A stretch of 64,000 nucleotides of DNA from Streptomyces sp. WMMB 322 (GTDB taxonomy: Bacteria; Actinomycetota; Actinomycetes; Streptomycetales; Streptomycetaceae), in assembly GCF_900090145.1 (NCBI RefSeq), contig NZ_FMHI01000003.1, positions 429,771 through 493,770 of the forward strand, given 5' to 3'. The position numbers and the translations under genes were made by a program. How positions within the stretch are numbered: position 1 is the first letter of the stretch; every line of letters begins with the position of its first letter. Shown here piece after piece: positions 8,537 to 16,578 of the stretch. The notes below the pieces were generated by a model. That model was not told where the DNA came from. It did no database searches and saw nothing but the letters and a program-made list of their open reading frames with translations.

Positions 8537-9502
8537 TCAGCGCGCGTCGTGCACGGCGGGCGGCACATAGTGCTTCGGCGAACCGCGCTCCTCAGGCGGC
8601 GGCGAGTTCCGTACGGGCGACTCCACGTGCGGAGCGCCGGCGGCCCGCAGCCCGGCCTCGCGCGCCCAACCGGCGCGCGCCCTCGGGTGATAGCGGTATC
8701 TGAACGGGACGAGGCGCCACACGTGATGGACGAACCGCCCGATGCGCCGCAGCCTCCGCTCGTCCCGCACGGTCCAGCGGTGACCGAGCCGCTCACGCAC
8801 CGGGGCGGGAAACAGCCCGACAGTGAACCACACGGTGAACCGGGCCTGCGGCCCGCGCAGCGCACGCCACACGAAATGAGGCATCCACGAGAACGCGGGC
8901 GGCCTGGCGATGAAACGGATGTCGAGCACGTCGCGGGCCGGCCGGTTGTCCTCCAGCACATCACGGGCCATCCGGTCCCAGTAGGCCTGGAACTCGGACC
9001 AGCTCTCGGGCACCGGTCGCATGCTCATCCCGTACAGCCGCCACCAGCACACGTGTTCGTCGAAGAGCTGCCGCTTCTCGTCCTCGCTCAGGCCCGGCCC
9101 GAAGCGGTCCGCCACGAGAACCGTGAGCATGAAGAACGTCGAGTGCGCCCAGTAGAAGGTGTCCGGGTCCAGAGCGTGGTACGGGCGGCCCCGCTCGTCG
9201 ACGCCCCTGATCGTGTCGTGGTACCCGCGCACCTGGCGTGCGGTCTCCACCGCCCGCGGGCCGTCGTAGACGACGCCGCCGATCGGATACAGCGACCGGA
9301 AGAGCCGCTGCCACCGCTCCTCGAAGAACCGGGAGTGCTCGGCGACTCCGGCGCCCAGCCCGGGATGCATGTTCTGCATCACGCCCGCCCAGGGCGCGAG
9401 CAGCACCCCGCGCCAGTCGCCGAAGTACTTCCACGTGAGCGAATCAGGGCCCAGCGGCGTCCGGTCGGCGGGAACGGGTCGCGCGTGAGGCTGCTGTTCC
9501 AT
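8537..9502 (-). CDS. MpaB/DUF2236-family oxygenase-like protein
   Basis: 321 residues. It shows the DUF2236 pattern: an N-terminal WRGVLLAPWAGVMQNMHPGL with GAGVAEHS, a central WAHSTFFMLTVLVADRF, and CWWRLYGMSMRPVPESW. The conserved histidines are the presumed haem b ligands and active-site residues known from latex-clearing protein and rubber-oxygenase/MpaB relatives. The substrate is not known for streptomycete members, and no rubber-degradation genes are nearby. It ends 24 bp after the GPP34 gene in the same direction, so the two may be cotranscribed. Confidence 0.8.
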   Translation of the reverse strand: MEQQPHARPVPADRTPLGPDSLTWKYFGDWRGVLLAPWAGVMQNMHPGLGAGVAEHSRFFEERWQRLFRSLYPIGGVVYDGPRAVETARQVRGYHDTIRGVDERGRPYHALDPDTFYWAHSTFFMLTVLVADRFGPGLSEDEKRQLFDEHVCWWRLYGMSMRPVPESWSEFQAYWDRMARDVLEDNRPARDVLDIRFIARPPAFSWMPHFVWRALRGPQARFTVWFTVGLFPAPVRERLGHRWTVRDERRLRRIGRFVHHVWRLVPFRYRYHPRARAGWAREAGLRAAGAPHVESPVRNSPPPEERGSPKHYVPPAVHDAR

Positions 9503-9526
9503 CCGCCGGTCCCCTCCCCGCCGCGG

Positions 9527-10207
9527 TCACTGGCTGCTGATGGCGGCCGCGGTGCCGATGGCCGTCGCCGTCGCGATCTGCATTTCCTTCAGCGCCTTGT
9601 CCAGGGCGGGACCGGCCTCGCCGGCACGCTCGGTCAGCGCCTTGATGCGGTCCTTGTGCTCGCGCCTGTCCTTGCCGGAGGTGACGGTGGGAAACCCGCC
9701 CACCGCCGCCAGAGCGGTCAGCGCGGCCTGCCGGGTCGAGAACTGCTCGACGGGACGGCCTCCGGTCAGCGTCTCGACCGCCTCCCCGTTCAGCCTCCTG
9801 GCCAGGGCGGTGTCCTTGACCACCACGGTGTCCGGGAACCACGTACGCCGCTCGATCCGGATCATCCGGGTCTTCTCCAGTTGCCGTTCCACAGCCTGGA
9901 AGGTCTGCTTGCGGTCCCGCTGCACCAGCACCTTCCACTTACGCGGACGCCTCTCGGCGGCTATCCCCCGCAGCGCCTCGTCGAGCAGCGGATCGCCGGT
10001 GCGCTTGTCGCCGACGGTGCGCACCTTGCCGTCCTCGTCGGTGAGGCAGCCACGGTCGGTCAACTCGACCAGCACCGCGGCACGCAGCACGCTGCCGAGC
10101 ACGTCCGTCTTCGTGAGCCTCTGCTTCTCCGTGTCGCACGCCAGCAGGTACAACTCGGCGGGGAGGCTGAGCCGCCCGTCCCCCGGATTCTTGTCCATAC
10201 GGTCCAT
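9527..10207 (-). CDS. GOLPH3/VPS74 (GPP34) family protein
   Basis: 226 residues from ATG 10207 (MDRMDKNPGDGRLSLPAELYLLACD); an alternative ATG three codons later is equally possible. The start RLSLPAELYLLACDTEKQR and the later GCLTDEDGKVR and DPLLDEALR match the GPP34 fold shared with Golgi phosphoprotein 3. In eukaryotes this fold binds phosphatidylinositol-4-phosphate; actinobacteria carry many paralogues of unknown role, often near developmental genes. It has no signal peptide or membrane segment except a small Ala-rich C-terminal stretch. The larger frame reaching 10450 has no better start and runs through repeat-rich sequence. Confidence 0.85.
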   Translation of the reverse strand: MDRMDKNPGDGRLSLPAELYLLACDTEKQRLTKTDVLGSVLRAAVLVELTDRGCLTDEDGKVRTVGDKRTGDPLLDEALRGIAAERRPRKWKVLVQRDRKQTFQAVERQLEKTRMIRIERRTWFPDTVVVKDTALARRLNGEAVETLTGGRPVEQFSTRQAALTALAAVGGFPTVTSGKDRREHKDRIKALTERAGEAGPALDKALKEMQIATATAIGTAAAISSQ

Positions 10208-10499
10208 GTCCCCATCACAGCACGGAAGCAAGGCGCGACCGAAGCCCCGGTAACCGCCTTTGTCAGGGCGACGAGGGGCCTGCACCCGGTGCCTCACTGC
10301 CACCACCGAGGCGGCCACCGGACGGGTGCGGCCGGATACGCCGGATTGCGCCCGGCGGATTGCGTCCGCCGAGGATGCCCACCCCGGCCGGGCCGGATGC
10401 GCCGCGCGGAGAGCCGGTGGCACGCCTCGGCCGGAACCGCCGGACCACACACCCGAGCCAGGGCAGGGGTGGGAGGTGTGCGGGGCGCGGGGGGTGCGC

Positions 10500-11165
10500 G
10501 GGTGGGGCGCCTGGGGGTCGTGGGTGGTGGCGGGGGCGTGCCGCTCCGGGGGGCAAGTCCGGGCGGCATGATTTCCCTCCCTGGACCGTCAAGGGCTTTC
10601 GTGCTGCCCTTCATATGCCGGTCCGCAAATCACGTTTAAGCCCGCCCATGCCCCCCTGCGCGTCCCGCCCCCTCCCGCCGGTCCGCGGCTCTCCCCAGGG
10701 GGCCATCAAGACCCTCTCTTCCACGACGGGCAGTGGGTCCGTGGCCGTCGTCCTCGACGGGCGCGGCCGATAGGCCCCCGCAAAGTGGATGGACACCGAG
10801 CCCGTGCAAGCCCAGCTCCGAGCGTCGGTGAACCCCTCCACGAGGTGGGGGAGTTGAGCCATCGGACGAGCTTGCGCGTGTGACCCGAAGGGCCACCGGC
10901 GGAGCAGCCGAAAGCCACCCGGACTCCCGGAAGGGAAAAGGGGACGAGAGCGGCAGACGCCAGACGGGCAGGAGGGGGCGGGACGTGCAGGCGGGGGGCA
11001 CGGGGCCGTTGGGGTCTCCCCAGCGAAGCGTGGGGAAGTGATTTGCGGACCGGCATATGAAGGCCAGCACGAAGGCCCGTCCGGTACAGGGAGGTAAATC
11101 ATGCCGCCCCGGGACACCCGCCGGAACGGCACGCCCCCGCACCCACCACGAACCCCACGCGCACC
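10500..11165. repeat. Large imperfect inverted repeat (arms ~185-210 nt) flanking a ~270-bp core
   Basis: The left arm (about 10500-10685) and right arm (about 10955-11165) are inverted copies. The strongest block is at 10561-10634 against 11040-11104: each contains GCGGCATGATTT, CCTCCCTG, TTCGTGCTG and, identically, CTTCATATGCCGGTCCGCAA followed by ATCAC. Outward of it the GGGGGCGTGCCG segments also match. Inward, CGTCCCGCCCCCTC (10661-10674) matches 10971-10984, with ~30 extra bases in the right arm. The core (10690-10955) holds no recognisable gene. It could be a MITE-like element, a degenerate remnant of an element inserted near ssrA, or two inverted copies of a structured RNA. Confidence 0.7.
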
Positions 11166-11204
11166 CCGAACCCACCCGAGCCGCACCCCGCACCCCGCGT
11201 CAGC

Positions 11205-11360
11205 CCCCGCGGGGGTGCCGGGGGCGGAGCCCCCACCGGACCCAAGAGGCGAAGCCCCCGCAAGAGAACGACGCACCGCAACCACGACCGGGGGTGCCGG
11301 GGGCGCAGCCCCCGCCGGGGGTGCGGGTGGCGGAGCCCCCGCACCGCGAGGCGAAGCCTC
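11205..11360. repeat. Cluster of short GC-rich hairpin (REP-like) repeats
   Basis: Repeated units of the form GGGGGTGCCGGGGGC-GAGCCCCC occur at about 11210-11235, 11289-11313 and 11315-11336, plus GCGAGGCGAAGCCTCGC at 11346-11362. Each can fold into a short stem. They resemble the small palindromic intergenic repeats common in streptomycetes and sit just beyond the ssrA terminator. Confidence 0.65.
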
Positions 11361-11361
11361 G

Positions 11362-11415
11362 CAAAAACAACGAGGGCGACCCGGTCCGCGCTTTCCGCGG
11401 ACACAGGTCACCCTC
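11362..11415 (-). terminator. Intrinsic terminator of ssrA
   Basis: Reading the minus strand just after the tmRNA 3' end, an outer stem (GAGGGTGACC / GGGTCGCCCTC) encloses an inner stem (GTCCGCG / CGCGGAC). It is followed by the T-rich tract GTTGTTTTTG. This is an unusually classical rho-independent terminator for such a GC-rich genome. Confidence 0.85.
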
Positions 11416-11421
11416 GAACTC

Positions 11422-11790
11422 GTGGAGATGGCGGGAATCGAACCCGCGTCCAACGGAGCAGAAGAAGGGCTTCTCCGAGCGCAGTCCACTTCGATTTTCT
11501 CGGCCCCGGAGATCACGTGGACAAGTCTCCGACGGGCCCAGTCACTGTTAGGTGTCCCGGCAGGCCCCGTGACCGGGCCTACGCGGTGAGTTCCCTAGCT
11601 GATGCCAGGATCCGGGGCGGGAACTTACCCGGGCTGACACTTCACACTCGCTGCTTAGGCAGCGAGGGCGAAGGAATCGCGCTTCTGATTGGCGATTATT
11701 TTTTTGCGGCACATGGTTAACGAGATCATTGCCGCGTTCCTCGGCTCGCTTCACCTGCTTCGACATCCGCTGTCGAAACCGATCATCCCC
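11422..11790 (-). ncRNA. ssrA: Transfer-messenger RNA (tmRNA)
   Basis: The 5' end GGGGATGATCGGTTTCGACAG (from 11790) and the 3' end with a T-arm GCGGGTTCGATTCCCGCC and CATCTCCA pair to form a tRNA-like acceptor stem (seven pairs, one G-U). GGTTCGATTC is the T-loop. Only the first base of CCA is encoded, so CCA is added after transcription. The tag reading frame is internal. Function is known: with SmpB it rescues ribosomes stalled on broken mRNA and tags the product for proteolysis. smpB is encoded ~480 bp upstream on the same strand, the usual actinobacterial pairing. Length (369 nt before CCA) fits one-piece bacterial tmRNA. Confidence 0.95.
11655..11693 (-). other. tmRNA proteolysis-tag reading frame
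   Basis: Starting at a GCC resume codon (11691-11693) preceded by AATAATC, the frame reads A N Q K R D S F A L A A and stops with TAA at 11655-11657. The terminal ALAA is the degron recognised by ClpXP-type proteases. The resume codon is inferred from tag conventions and from the frame that ends in ALAA-stop. Confidence 0.8.
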
Positions 11791-12266
11791 ATGTTGAGTT
11801 GACAACCCACCGCCCTCGCGGACGGCGCTTCGACCATGGTACGTGACCTGGTCACACCAAGGCCAACTCTTTTGCTCCGCCACGTATTCCCGGCCGGACG
11901 GCCGGGGCGGGAGCCTCGGCAGCCGCCCCCCGGAGGCCGCCCGCCGTGGTCAGCCGTTCACACAGACCGCTGGGGTTCCCTTGCGGTCCCGGTGCAAACC
12001 GCTCGCGCCACCCGCTCCTCGCGGGGCGAGCTCTCGGCGTGGAGTCCAGCGGCCGCGTAGGCCCCGGAACGGGCAGCCCCGGCGCGCCGGCCTCTCCACC
12101 CGCAGAACCTCACCGGAGAGTGCCCGCACGCGCACGCTCCGTTTCCATGCGGCCCCCGCAGCCCACCAGACCGGCGGCCCGCCCGCGCACGGCATCCGTG
12201 CGTCCTGCCTGTGTCAAGCCGCGCGTCCCGCGTGCGGAGCCCGCTCAGACCGGTGCGGACCTCGGC
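11791..12266. other. smpB-ssrA intergenic region
   Basis: 476 bp between the end of smpB and the 5' end of ssrA. It must contain the ssrA promoter just right of 11790. A TTGACAAC-like palindromic stretch lies at ~11799-11806, but no confident -35/-10 pair was found. No gene or other RNA was recognised in the rest. Confidence 0.5.
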
Positions 12267-12794
12267 TCAGACCTTCAGCCGCTGCCGCCGCCGCGCCGCG
12301 GAGATCGCCCGGTCCGACTCGCGCCGGTCCTGCTTCTCCCGCAGCGCATGCCGCTTGTCGTACTCCTTCTTGCCCTTGGCCAGCGCGATCTCGACCTTCG
12401 CGCGGCCGTTCAGGAAGTACAGCTGGAGCGGAACCAGCGTGTGACCCGTCTCCTGGGTCTTGCCGATCAGCTTGTCGATCTCGTAGCGGTGCAGCAGCAG
12501 CTTCCGCTTCCGCCGGGCCGAGTGGTTCGTCCACGTGCCCTGTGCGTATTCGGGAATGTGCACGTTGTGCAGCCAGACCTCGCCGTCGTCCAGCTGGGCG
12601 AAGCCGTCGACCAGCGAGGCGCGCCCTTCGCGCAGCGACTTGACCTCGGTGCCTGTGAGTGCGATGCCGCACTCGTAGGTGTCGAGGATGTGGTAGTCGT
12701 GCCGCGCCTTCTTGTTCTGCGCGATGAGCTTGCGCCCGTTCGCGTCCTTGGCCTTCTTGGCCTTGCTCTTGTTCTTGTCGTCCTTCTTCGCCAT
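12267..12794 (-). CDS. smpB: SsrA-binding protein
   Basis: 175 residues. After a Lys-rich start ([14 protein letters not shown]) come the SmpB hallmarks: [55 protein letters not shown] and [17 protein letters not shown] basic C-terminal tail ([24 protein letters not shown]) is the part that enters the decoding site. It binds the tRNA-like domain of tmRNA and delivers it to stalled ribosomes. It lies 18 bp downstream of the S41 protease gene and in the same direction, so probably one transcript runs ftsE-ftsX-protease-smpB, with ssrA downstream. The N-terminal lysine extension is longer than in enterobacterial SmpB, as usual for actinobacteria. Confidence 0.97.
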   Translation of the reverse strand: MAKKDDKNKSKAKKAKDANGRKLIAQNKKARHDYHILDTYECGIALTGTEVKSLREGRASLVDGFAQLDDGEVWLHNVHIPEYAQGTWTNHSARRKRKLLLHRYEIDKLIGKTQETGHTLVPLQLYFLNGRAKVEIALAKGKKEYDKRHALREKQDRRESDRAISAARRRQRLKV

Positions 12795-12812
12795 AGCCTG
12801 GTCATTCTCCCA

Positions 12813-14111
12813 CTACGACCGGGGCTCCAGGCCACTCAATACTGTGCGTGCACGGGCGGCGGCGTTCCCCGGCTCGTCGATCGGCAGGTCCGGCGTGATG
12901 CCCTCGCCGTCCAGGGAGCGGCCCGAGGGGGTGGCGTAGTGGCCGACGGTCAGCTCCGCGACCGAGCCGTCCGGCAGCTTCCGCGGCATCTGCACCGACC
13001 CCTTGCCGAAGGTGCGGGAGCCCACGACGACGGCCCGCCCCCGGTCCTGGAGTGCGCCGGTCAGCAGCTCGGCGGCGCTCATCGTGCCGCCGTCCACGAG
13101 CACGACCAGCGGCTGTCCCGCTCTGCCGTCCGTCGCCGCACCGGGGTGGGCGTCCGCGTAGAGGGCGCGCTGGGTGCCGTGCTGCTCGTACGTGGCGACG
13201 AGGCCGCCCTTGAGGAAGACGGATGCGGCGGTGACCGCTTCGTTGACCAGTCCGCCCGAGTTGCCGCGCAGGTCGAGCAGGAGGCCGGTGCCGGGCGGGA
13301 CGCGGTCGACCGCCTCCCGTATCTGCCGCGCGGCACCCTTGGTGAAGGAGGAGACCTTGATGCGGGTGACGGTGGGCCCCATGCGCTCCACGGTCACGGC
13401 GTCGGTGCTGAGCCGCGCCCTGCGCAGGGTCTGCTCCCACCGCCGCCCGTCGCGCTCGAGTTCGAGGTCGACGGTGCTGCCCAGCGGTGAAGGCTCCGCG
13501 GAGCGGCCACCGGCCTCGGACCCGCGCAGCCGTGCCACCACGTCCGTGACGGGATGGCCGGTGACGTCCTCGCCGTCGACGGCGCGCAGCCGGTCGCCGC
13601 GCTGAACGCCCGCACGGGCGGCGGGACTTCCGGGTGCGACCCGCGCCACGGACACCGACGGCGGGCCCTGCGCGTCGCGTTCGCGGCGTACGGAGATGCC
13701 GACGCCGACGTATTCGCCGTCCAGGGTCCGCCGGAGACCCTCGTACTCGCGAGCCGTGTAGGCGGAGGACCACCGGTCGCCACTTCGGCTGACCAGTTCC
13801 TCAGCCGCTTCCCCGCCCGCCGTGGAGCCCTCTTCGCGGGTGCGCTCCACGTCCTCGTGCAAGCCGGCTGCTCTGCTGCTCGCAGTGTCTCCGTATGTGC
13901 CGCCGCCGAAGTTCGCGTCCATCGGTGACTGCCCGGCCGCCTGGTCACGTGAGCCCGCGAAGGCCCGAACGCCGTCGCCCCAGGCACCGGTTGCCGCTCC
14001 CGTCGCCAGTACGCTCGCGAAAACCAGTGCCAGACCCGCTCCTCGGCGCAGTTGCCGGGAGCTCCCCCTGTGTTTGCCGGGGGATGGGGCGGAATACCAC
14101 GAGTCCGACAT
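12813..14111 (-). CDS. S41-family C-terminal processing peptidase
   Basis: 432 residues from ATG 14111 (MSDSWYSAPS). A signal/anchor segment covers residues ~22-45 (LRRGAGLALVFASVLATGAATGAW). A PDZ domain (about 140-225, with GVGISVRR and GSPAARAGVQRGDRLRAVDG) precedes the S41 catalytic domain. The predicted Ser is Ser345 in GGTMSAAELL and the Lys is Lys370 in TFGKGSVQ, the established Ser/Lys dyad of CtpA proteases. It should act outside the membrane on cell-envelope proteins. It lies between ftsX (68 bp upstream) and smpB, a conserved neighbourhood, so a link to peptidoglycan hydrolase control by FtsEX is plausible but not shown. Confidence 0.92.
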   Translation of the reverse strand: MSDSWYSAPSPGKHRGSSRQLRRGAGLALVFASVLATGAATGAWGDGVRAFAGSRDQAAGQSPMDANFGGGTYGDTASSRAAGLHEDVERTREEGSTAGGEAAEELVSRSGDRWSSAYTAREYEGLRRTLDGEYVGVGISVRRERDAQGPPSVSVARVAPGSPAARAGVQRGDRLRAVDGEDVTGHPVTDVVARLRGSEAGGRSAEPSPLGSTVDLELERDGRRWEQTLRRARLSTDAVTVERMGPTVTRIKVSSFTKGAARQIREAVDRVPPGTGLLLDLRGNSGGLVNEAVTAASVFLKGGLVATYEQHGTQRALYADAHPGAATDGRAGQPLVVLVDGGTMSAAELLTGALQDRGRAVVVGSRTFGKGSVQMPRKLPDGSVAELTVGHYATPSGRSLDGEGITPDLPIDEPGNAAARARTVLSGLEPRS

Positions 14112-14179
14112 GAGTCGGAGTCTAAGCCAGACGAGGGGCGCCGCACGGCCCGTTGACCGTACGGCGGCCGCGTCGTGCG

Positions 14180-15091
14180 TCACACCTTCAAGTACTTGCG
14201 GAGCGTGAAGAACGCTGCCACCGCAGGCATCAGGACTCCCACCGCGACGAGCAGGGGCAGGACCTTGAACACCGCGTCCCAGCCGATGAAGTTGATGAGT
14301 GCGATCTTCTCCGCGAGCCAGCTGTCGATGAGGAAGAACTTGCCGCCGACGAGGAGCACGCACGCGAAGCCCGCCCCGATGAGGCCGGCGATGGCCGCCT
14401 CGAGGATGAACGGCATCTGGATGTAGAAGCTGGACGCGCCGACCAGCCGCATGATGCCCGTCTCACGGCGGCGGCTGAACGCGGAGACCCTGACCGTGTT
14501 GACAATCAGGAGCAGCGCAACGATCAGCATCAGCCCCATCACGAACAGCGCTGCGATGTTCATGCCGTTGAGCAGGTTGAAGAGGTTCTCCAGCAGGTTC
14601 CGCTGGTCCTGGACCTCCTGCACCCCCGGCCTGCCGGAGAACGCCGTCTGCAGCACCCGGTACTTGGTCGGGTCCTTGAGCTTGACCCGGTAGGACTCCT
14701 GCATCTGGTCGGGAGTGAGGCTGTCGGCGAGCGGGGAGTCCTTGAACTGCTCCTGGTAGTGCTTGAACGCCTCGTCTGCGGACTCGTGGTAGACCTTGTC
14801 GACGACGCGCAGCTTGTCCAGCTCGGTGCGGATCTGCTCCTTCTGCTGCGAAGTCACAGCACCCTTGGCGCAGTTCGGGTCGGAGTCCGCGTCGTTCTCG
14901 TTGCACAGGTAGACCGACACCTGAACCTTGTCGTACCAGTAGCCCTTCATGGTGCTGACCTGTTCGCGTGCGAGCAGGGAACCGCCCGCGAGGGCCAGAG
15001 ACAGGGCTACCGACACGATCACCGCGAAGGTCATCGTGAGATTGCGGCGGAGACCGACGCTGATCTCCGACATTACGAACTGGGCGCGCAT
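14180..15091 (-). CDS. ftsX: Cell-division ABC transporter permease FtsX
   Basis: 303 residues. Membrane segments fall at ~20-42, ~170-195, ~220-245 and ~268-295, with a large extracytoplasmic domain (residues 45-168) between the first two. That domain has a cysteine pair (YLCNENDADSDPNCAKG) typical of actinobacterial FtsX. The C-terminal FtsX domain includes SAFSRRRETGIMRLVGASSFYI, the cytoplasmic coupling region. FtsEX transmits ATP hydrolysis to periplasmic peptidoglycan hydrolases at septa; in actinobacteria the partner is a RipC-type hydrolase. It lies 95 bp downstream of ftsE on the same strand. Confidence 0.96.
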   Translation of the reverse strand: MRAQFVMSEISVGLRRNLTMTFAVIVSVALSLALAGGSLLAREQVSTMKGYWYDKVQVSVYLCNENDADSDPNCAKGAVTSQQKEQIRTELDKLRVVDKVYHESADEAFKHYQEQFKDSPLADSLTPDQMQESYRVKLKDPTKYRVLQTAFSGRPGVQEVQDQRNLLENLFNLLNGMNIAALFVMGLMLIVALLLIVNTVRVSAFSRRRETGIMRLVGASSFYIQMPFILEAAIAGLIGAGFACVLLVGGKFFLIDSWLAEKIALINFIGWDAVFKVLPLLVAVGVLMPAVAAFFTLRKYLKV

Positions 15092-15186
15092 GGCGTCCTT
15101 TCAGTGTGTTGCCGTCTCAACTGCTCAGACTGTTCGCCTGCGGGTTCGCCGGCCGTCGCGGCACCGGCGTTCGCCCGCCCGGCCGT

Positions 15187-15876
15187 TCAGTGCTGGTAGC
15201 CGTAGACACCGCGCGTCTGGTCACGCACGAGCCGGCCGCGCTCCAGCTCGATGACGCGCTTGCGCATCTGGTCGACGATCTGCTGATCGTGCGTTGCCAT
15301 CACGACTGTTGTGCCGGTCCGGTTGATCCGGTCCAGCAGCTTCATGATTCCGACGGAGGTCTGGGGGTCCAGGTTGCCGGTCGGCTCGTCCGCGATCAGC
15401 AGCATGGGACGGTTGGCGAAGGCCCGGGCGATGGCCACCCGCTGCTGCTCACCGCCGGAGAGCTCGCCCGGCATCCGGTCGTCCTTGCCGCCCAGGCCCA
15501 CCAGGTCGAGCACTTCCGGGACGGTCTTGCGGATCTGCACGCGGGACTTGCCGATGACCTCGAGCGCGAACGCGACGTTCTCGCCGACGGTCTTGTTCGC
15601 CAGCAGCCGGAAGTCCTGGAAGACGGTGCCCAGCTGGCGGCGCATCTGCGGCACCTTCCAGTTGGACAGCCGCGCGAGGTCCTTGCCCAGTACGTGCACC
15701 TGACCGTGGCTGGCGCGCTCCTCGCGGAGGATCAGCCGCAGGAAGGTGGACTTGCCGGAGCCGGACGATCCCACCAGGAAGACGAACTCGCCGCGCTCGA
15801 TGTCCAGCGAGACATCGTGCAGCGCCGGGCGGTTCTGCTTGGGGTAGGACTTGGAGACGCTGTCGAATCGGATCAC
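15187..15876 (-). CDS. ftsE: Cell-division ATP-binding protein FtsE
   Basis: 229 residues from GTG 15876 (reading [14 protein letters not shown]), the usual FtsE length. Walker A is GSSGSGKST (residues 36-44), the signature is [14 protein letters not shown], Walker B ends in [12 protein letters not shown], and the H-loop is MATHDQQI. It is the ATPase partner of FtsX. The longer open frame extending to 16164 has low-complexity sequence upstream and is not supported. The ribosome site before the GTG is weak. It is the first gene of the ftsE-ftsX-protease-smpB run; the promoter must lie in 15877-16218. Confidence 0.95.
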   Translation of the reverse strand: MIRFDSVSKSYPKQNRPALHDVSLDIERGEFVFLVGSSGSGKSTFLRLILREERASHGQVHVLGKDLARLSNWKVPQMRRQLGTVFQDFRLLANKTVGENVAFALEVIGKSRVQIRKTVPEVLDLVGLGGKDDRMPGELSGGEQQRVAIARAFANRPMLLIADEPTGNLDPQTSVGIMKLLDRINRTGTTVVMATHDQQIVDQMRKRVIELERGRLVRDQTRGVYGYQH

Positions 15877-16218
15877 GGGTACACCACGTCGGCCTGGGGT
15901 AGGGGCAGCGGAAGCCGCGGTACGGCTCCCTGAGGTCCTCCCGGCATCAGCCGGGGACCGGTGTGGTGACCCTACGCGAACCGGCGCACGGTGCGCAGTC
16001 GGCGTCCGTTGTTGGTGGGCTTGGTCACGCACCCTTTCGGACAAAGCCGACTTCTGCGGTCCATTCCTCCCCGCCTCCGGGCCGGACGGGCCCGCCGGGC
16101 GACGGACAGGGACGAGCCTCTGCACGCGCGCGCGGATGCTGGCACAGTGGAGGGGAGAACGCATCCTTCGGGGAACCGATCACTCCCCGGCGTCGTTGGC
16201 AGACTGAGAGGAGCTCGC
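15877..16218. promoter_or_regulatory. Divergent intergenic region upstream of ftsE
   Basis: 342 bp between divergent starts of ftsE and the small zinc-ribbon gene. It should contain both promoters. No clear promoter consensus, RNA or extra gene was recognised by eye. Confidence 0.5.
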
Positions 16219-16413
16219 ATGACATGCGACCGACTGGTGTGTGCCAACTGCGCCGGCCCCGTCAGTGAGGGCCGCTGCTCCGTCTGCCGCGCCCACCGTG
16301 AGCGCCTCCACCGTGAGTCGCCCCTCGCGAGCCTCTCCCCGACCGCGCTGTTCGCGCTGCTGCTGGCGCTGCTGACCGTGGCACTCGTCGCGCAGCGGAT
16401 GGCGACGGCGTAA
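16219..16413 (+). CDS. Small zinc-ribbon, tail-anchored membrane protein
   Basis: 64 residues; ATG 16219 follows GAGAGGAG at good spacing. The N-terminus has two CxxC knuckles (CANC at residues 8-11 and CSVC at 20-23), a likely zinc ribbon. A basic helix (RAHRERLHRES) follows, then one C-terminal hydrophobic segment (LFALLLALLTVALVAQ), so the ribbon should face the cytoplasm with the tail in the membrane. Short proteins of this type are common in streptomycetes and have no known function. It is divergent from ftsE. Confidence 0.75.
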   Translation: MTCDRLVCANCAGPVSEGRCSVCRAHRERLHRESPLASLSPTALFALLLALLTVALVAQRMATA

Positions 16414-16510
16414 CCGGGCGGGCACGCCTGGTGCACCTTGCCCGGCGGCCGCCGGGAGCCGATCACCTTCACACGTACGACCCGCCTTCGGGCATGCGGC
16501 CTTCAGACAT

Positions 16511-16556
16511 ACGAGGGGCCCGGGAAGCGCTGTGCGCTGCCTCCCGGGCCCCTCGT
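16511..16556. terminator. Strong bidirectional terminator hairpin
   Basis: A 14-bp near-perfect stem, CGAGGGGCCCGGGA / TCCCGGGCCCCTCG, with a ~16-nt loop. It lies between the small zinc-ribbon gene and the convergent LAXTG-protein gene. Confidence 0.8.
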
Positions 16557-16578
16557 CCGCCTGCGTACGACCCGTGCC

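Larger units (their letters stand above)
10208..11361. other. Long non-coding patch with inverted and hairpin repeats
   Basis: About 1.15 kb without a credible gene between the GPP34 gene and the ssrA terminator. Open frames exist on both strands, but they run straight through the inverted repeat and hairpin clusters, show no ribosome sites and have no recognisable domains. The patch contains the ~0.67-kb inverted-repeat unit and the cluster of GC hairpins listed separately. Confidence 0.75.

Noticed and set aside
10208..11421. Integrated phage or genomic island at the ssrA 3' end
   Set aside because: No integrase, excisionase or duplicated ssrA 3' end was found within the patch, and the order of flanking genes matches the core genome. 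Only a small remnant or MITE remains possible.
10611..11516. 301-codon frame on the minus strand in the repeat patch
   Set aside because: It runs through ssrA, its terminator and both inverted-repeat arms. No ribosome site or known domain.
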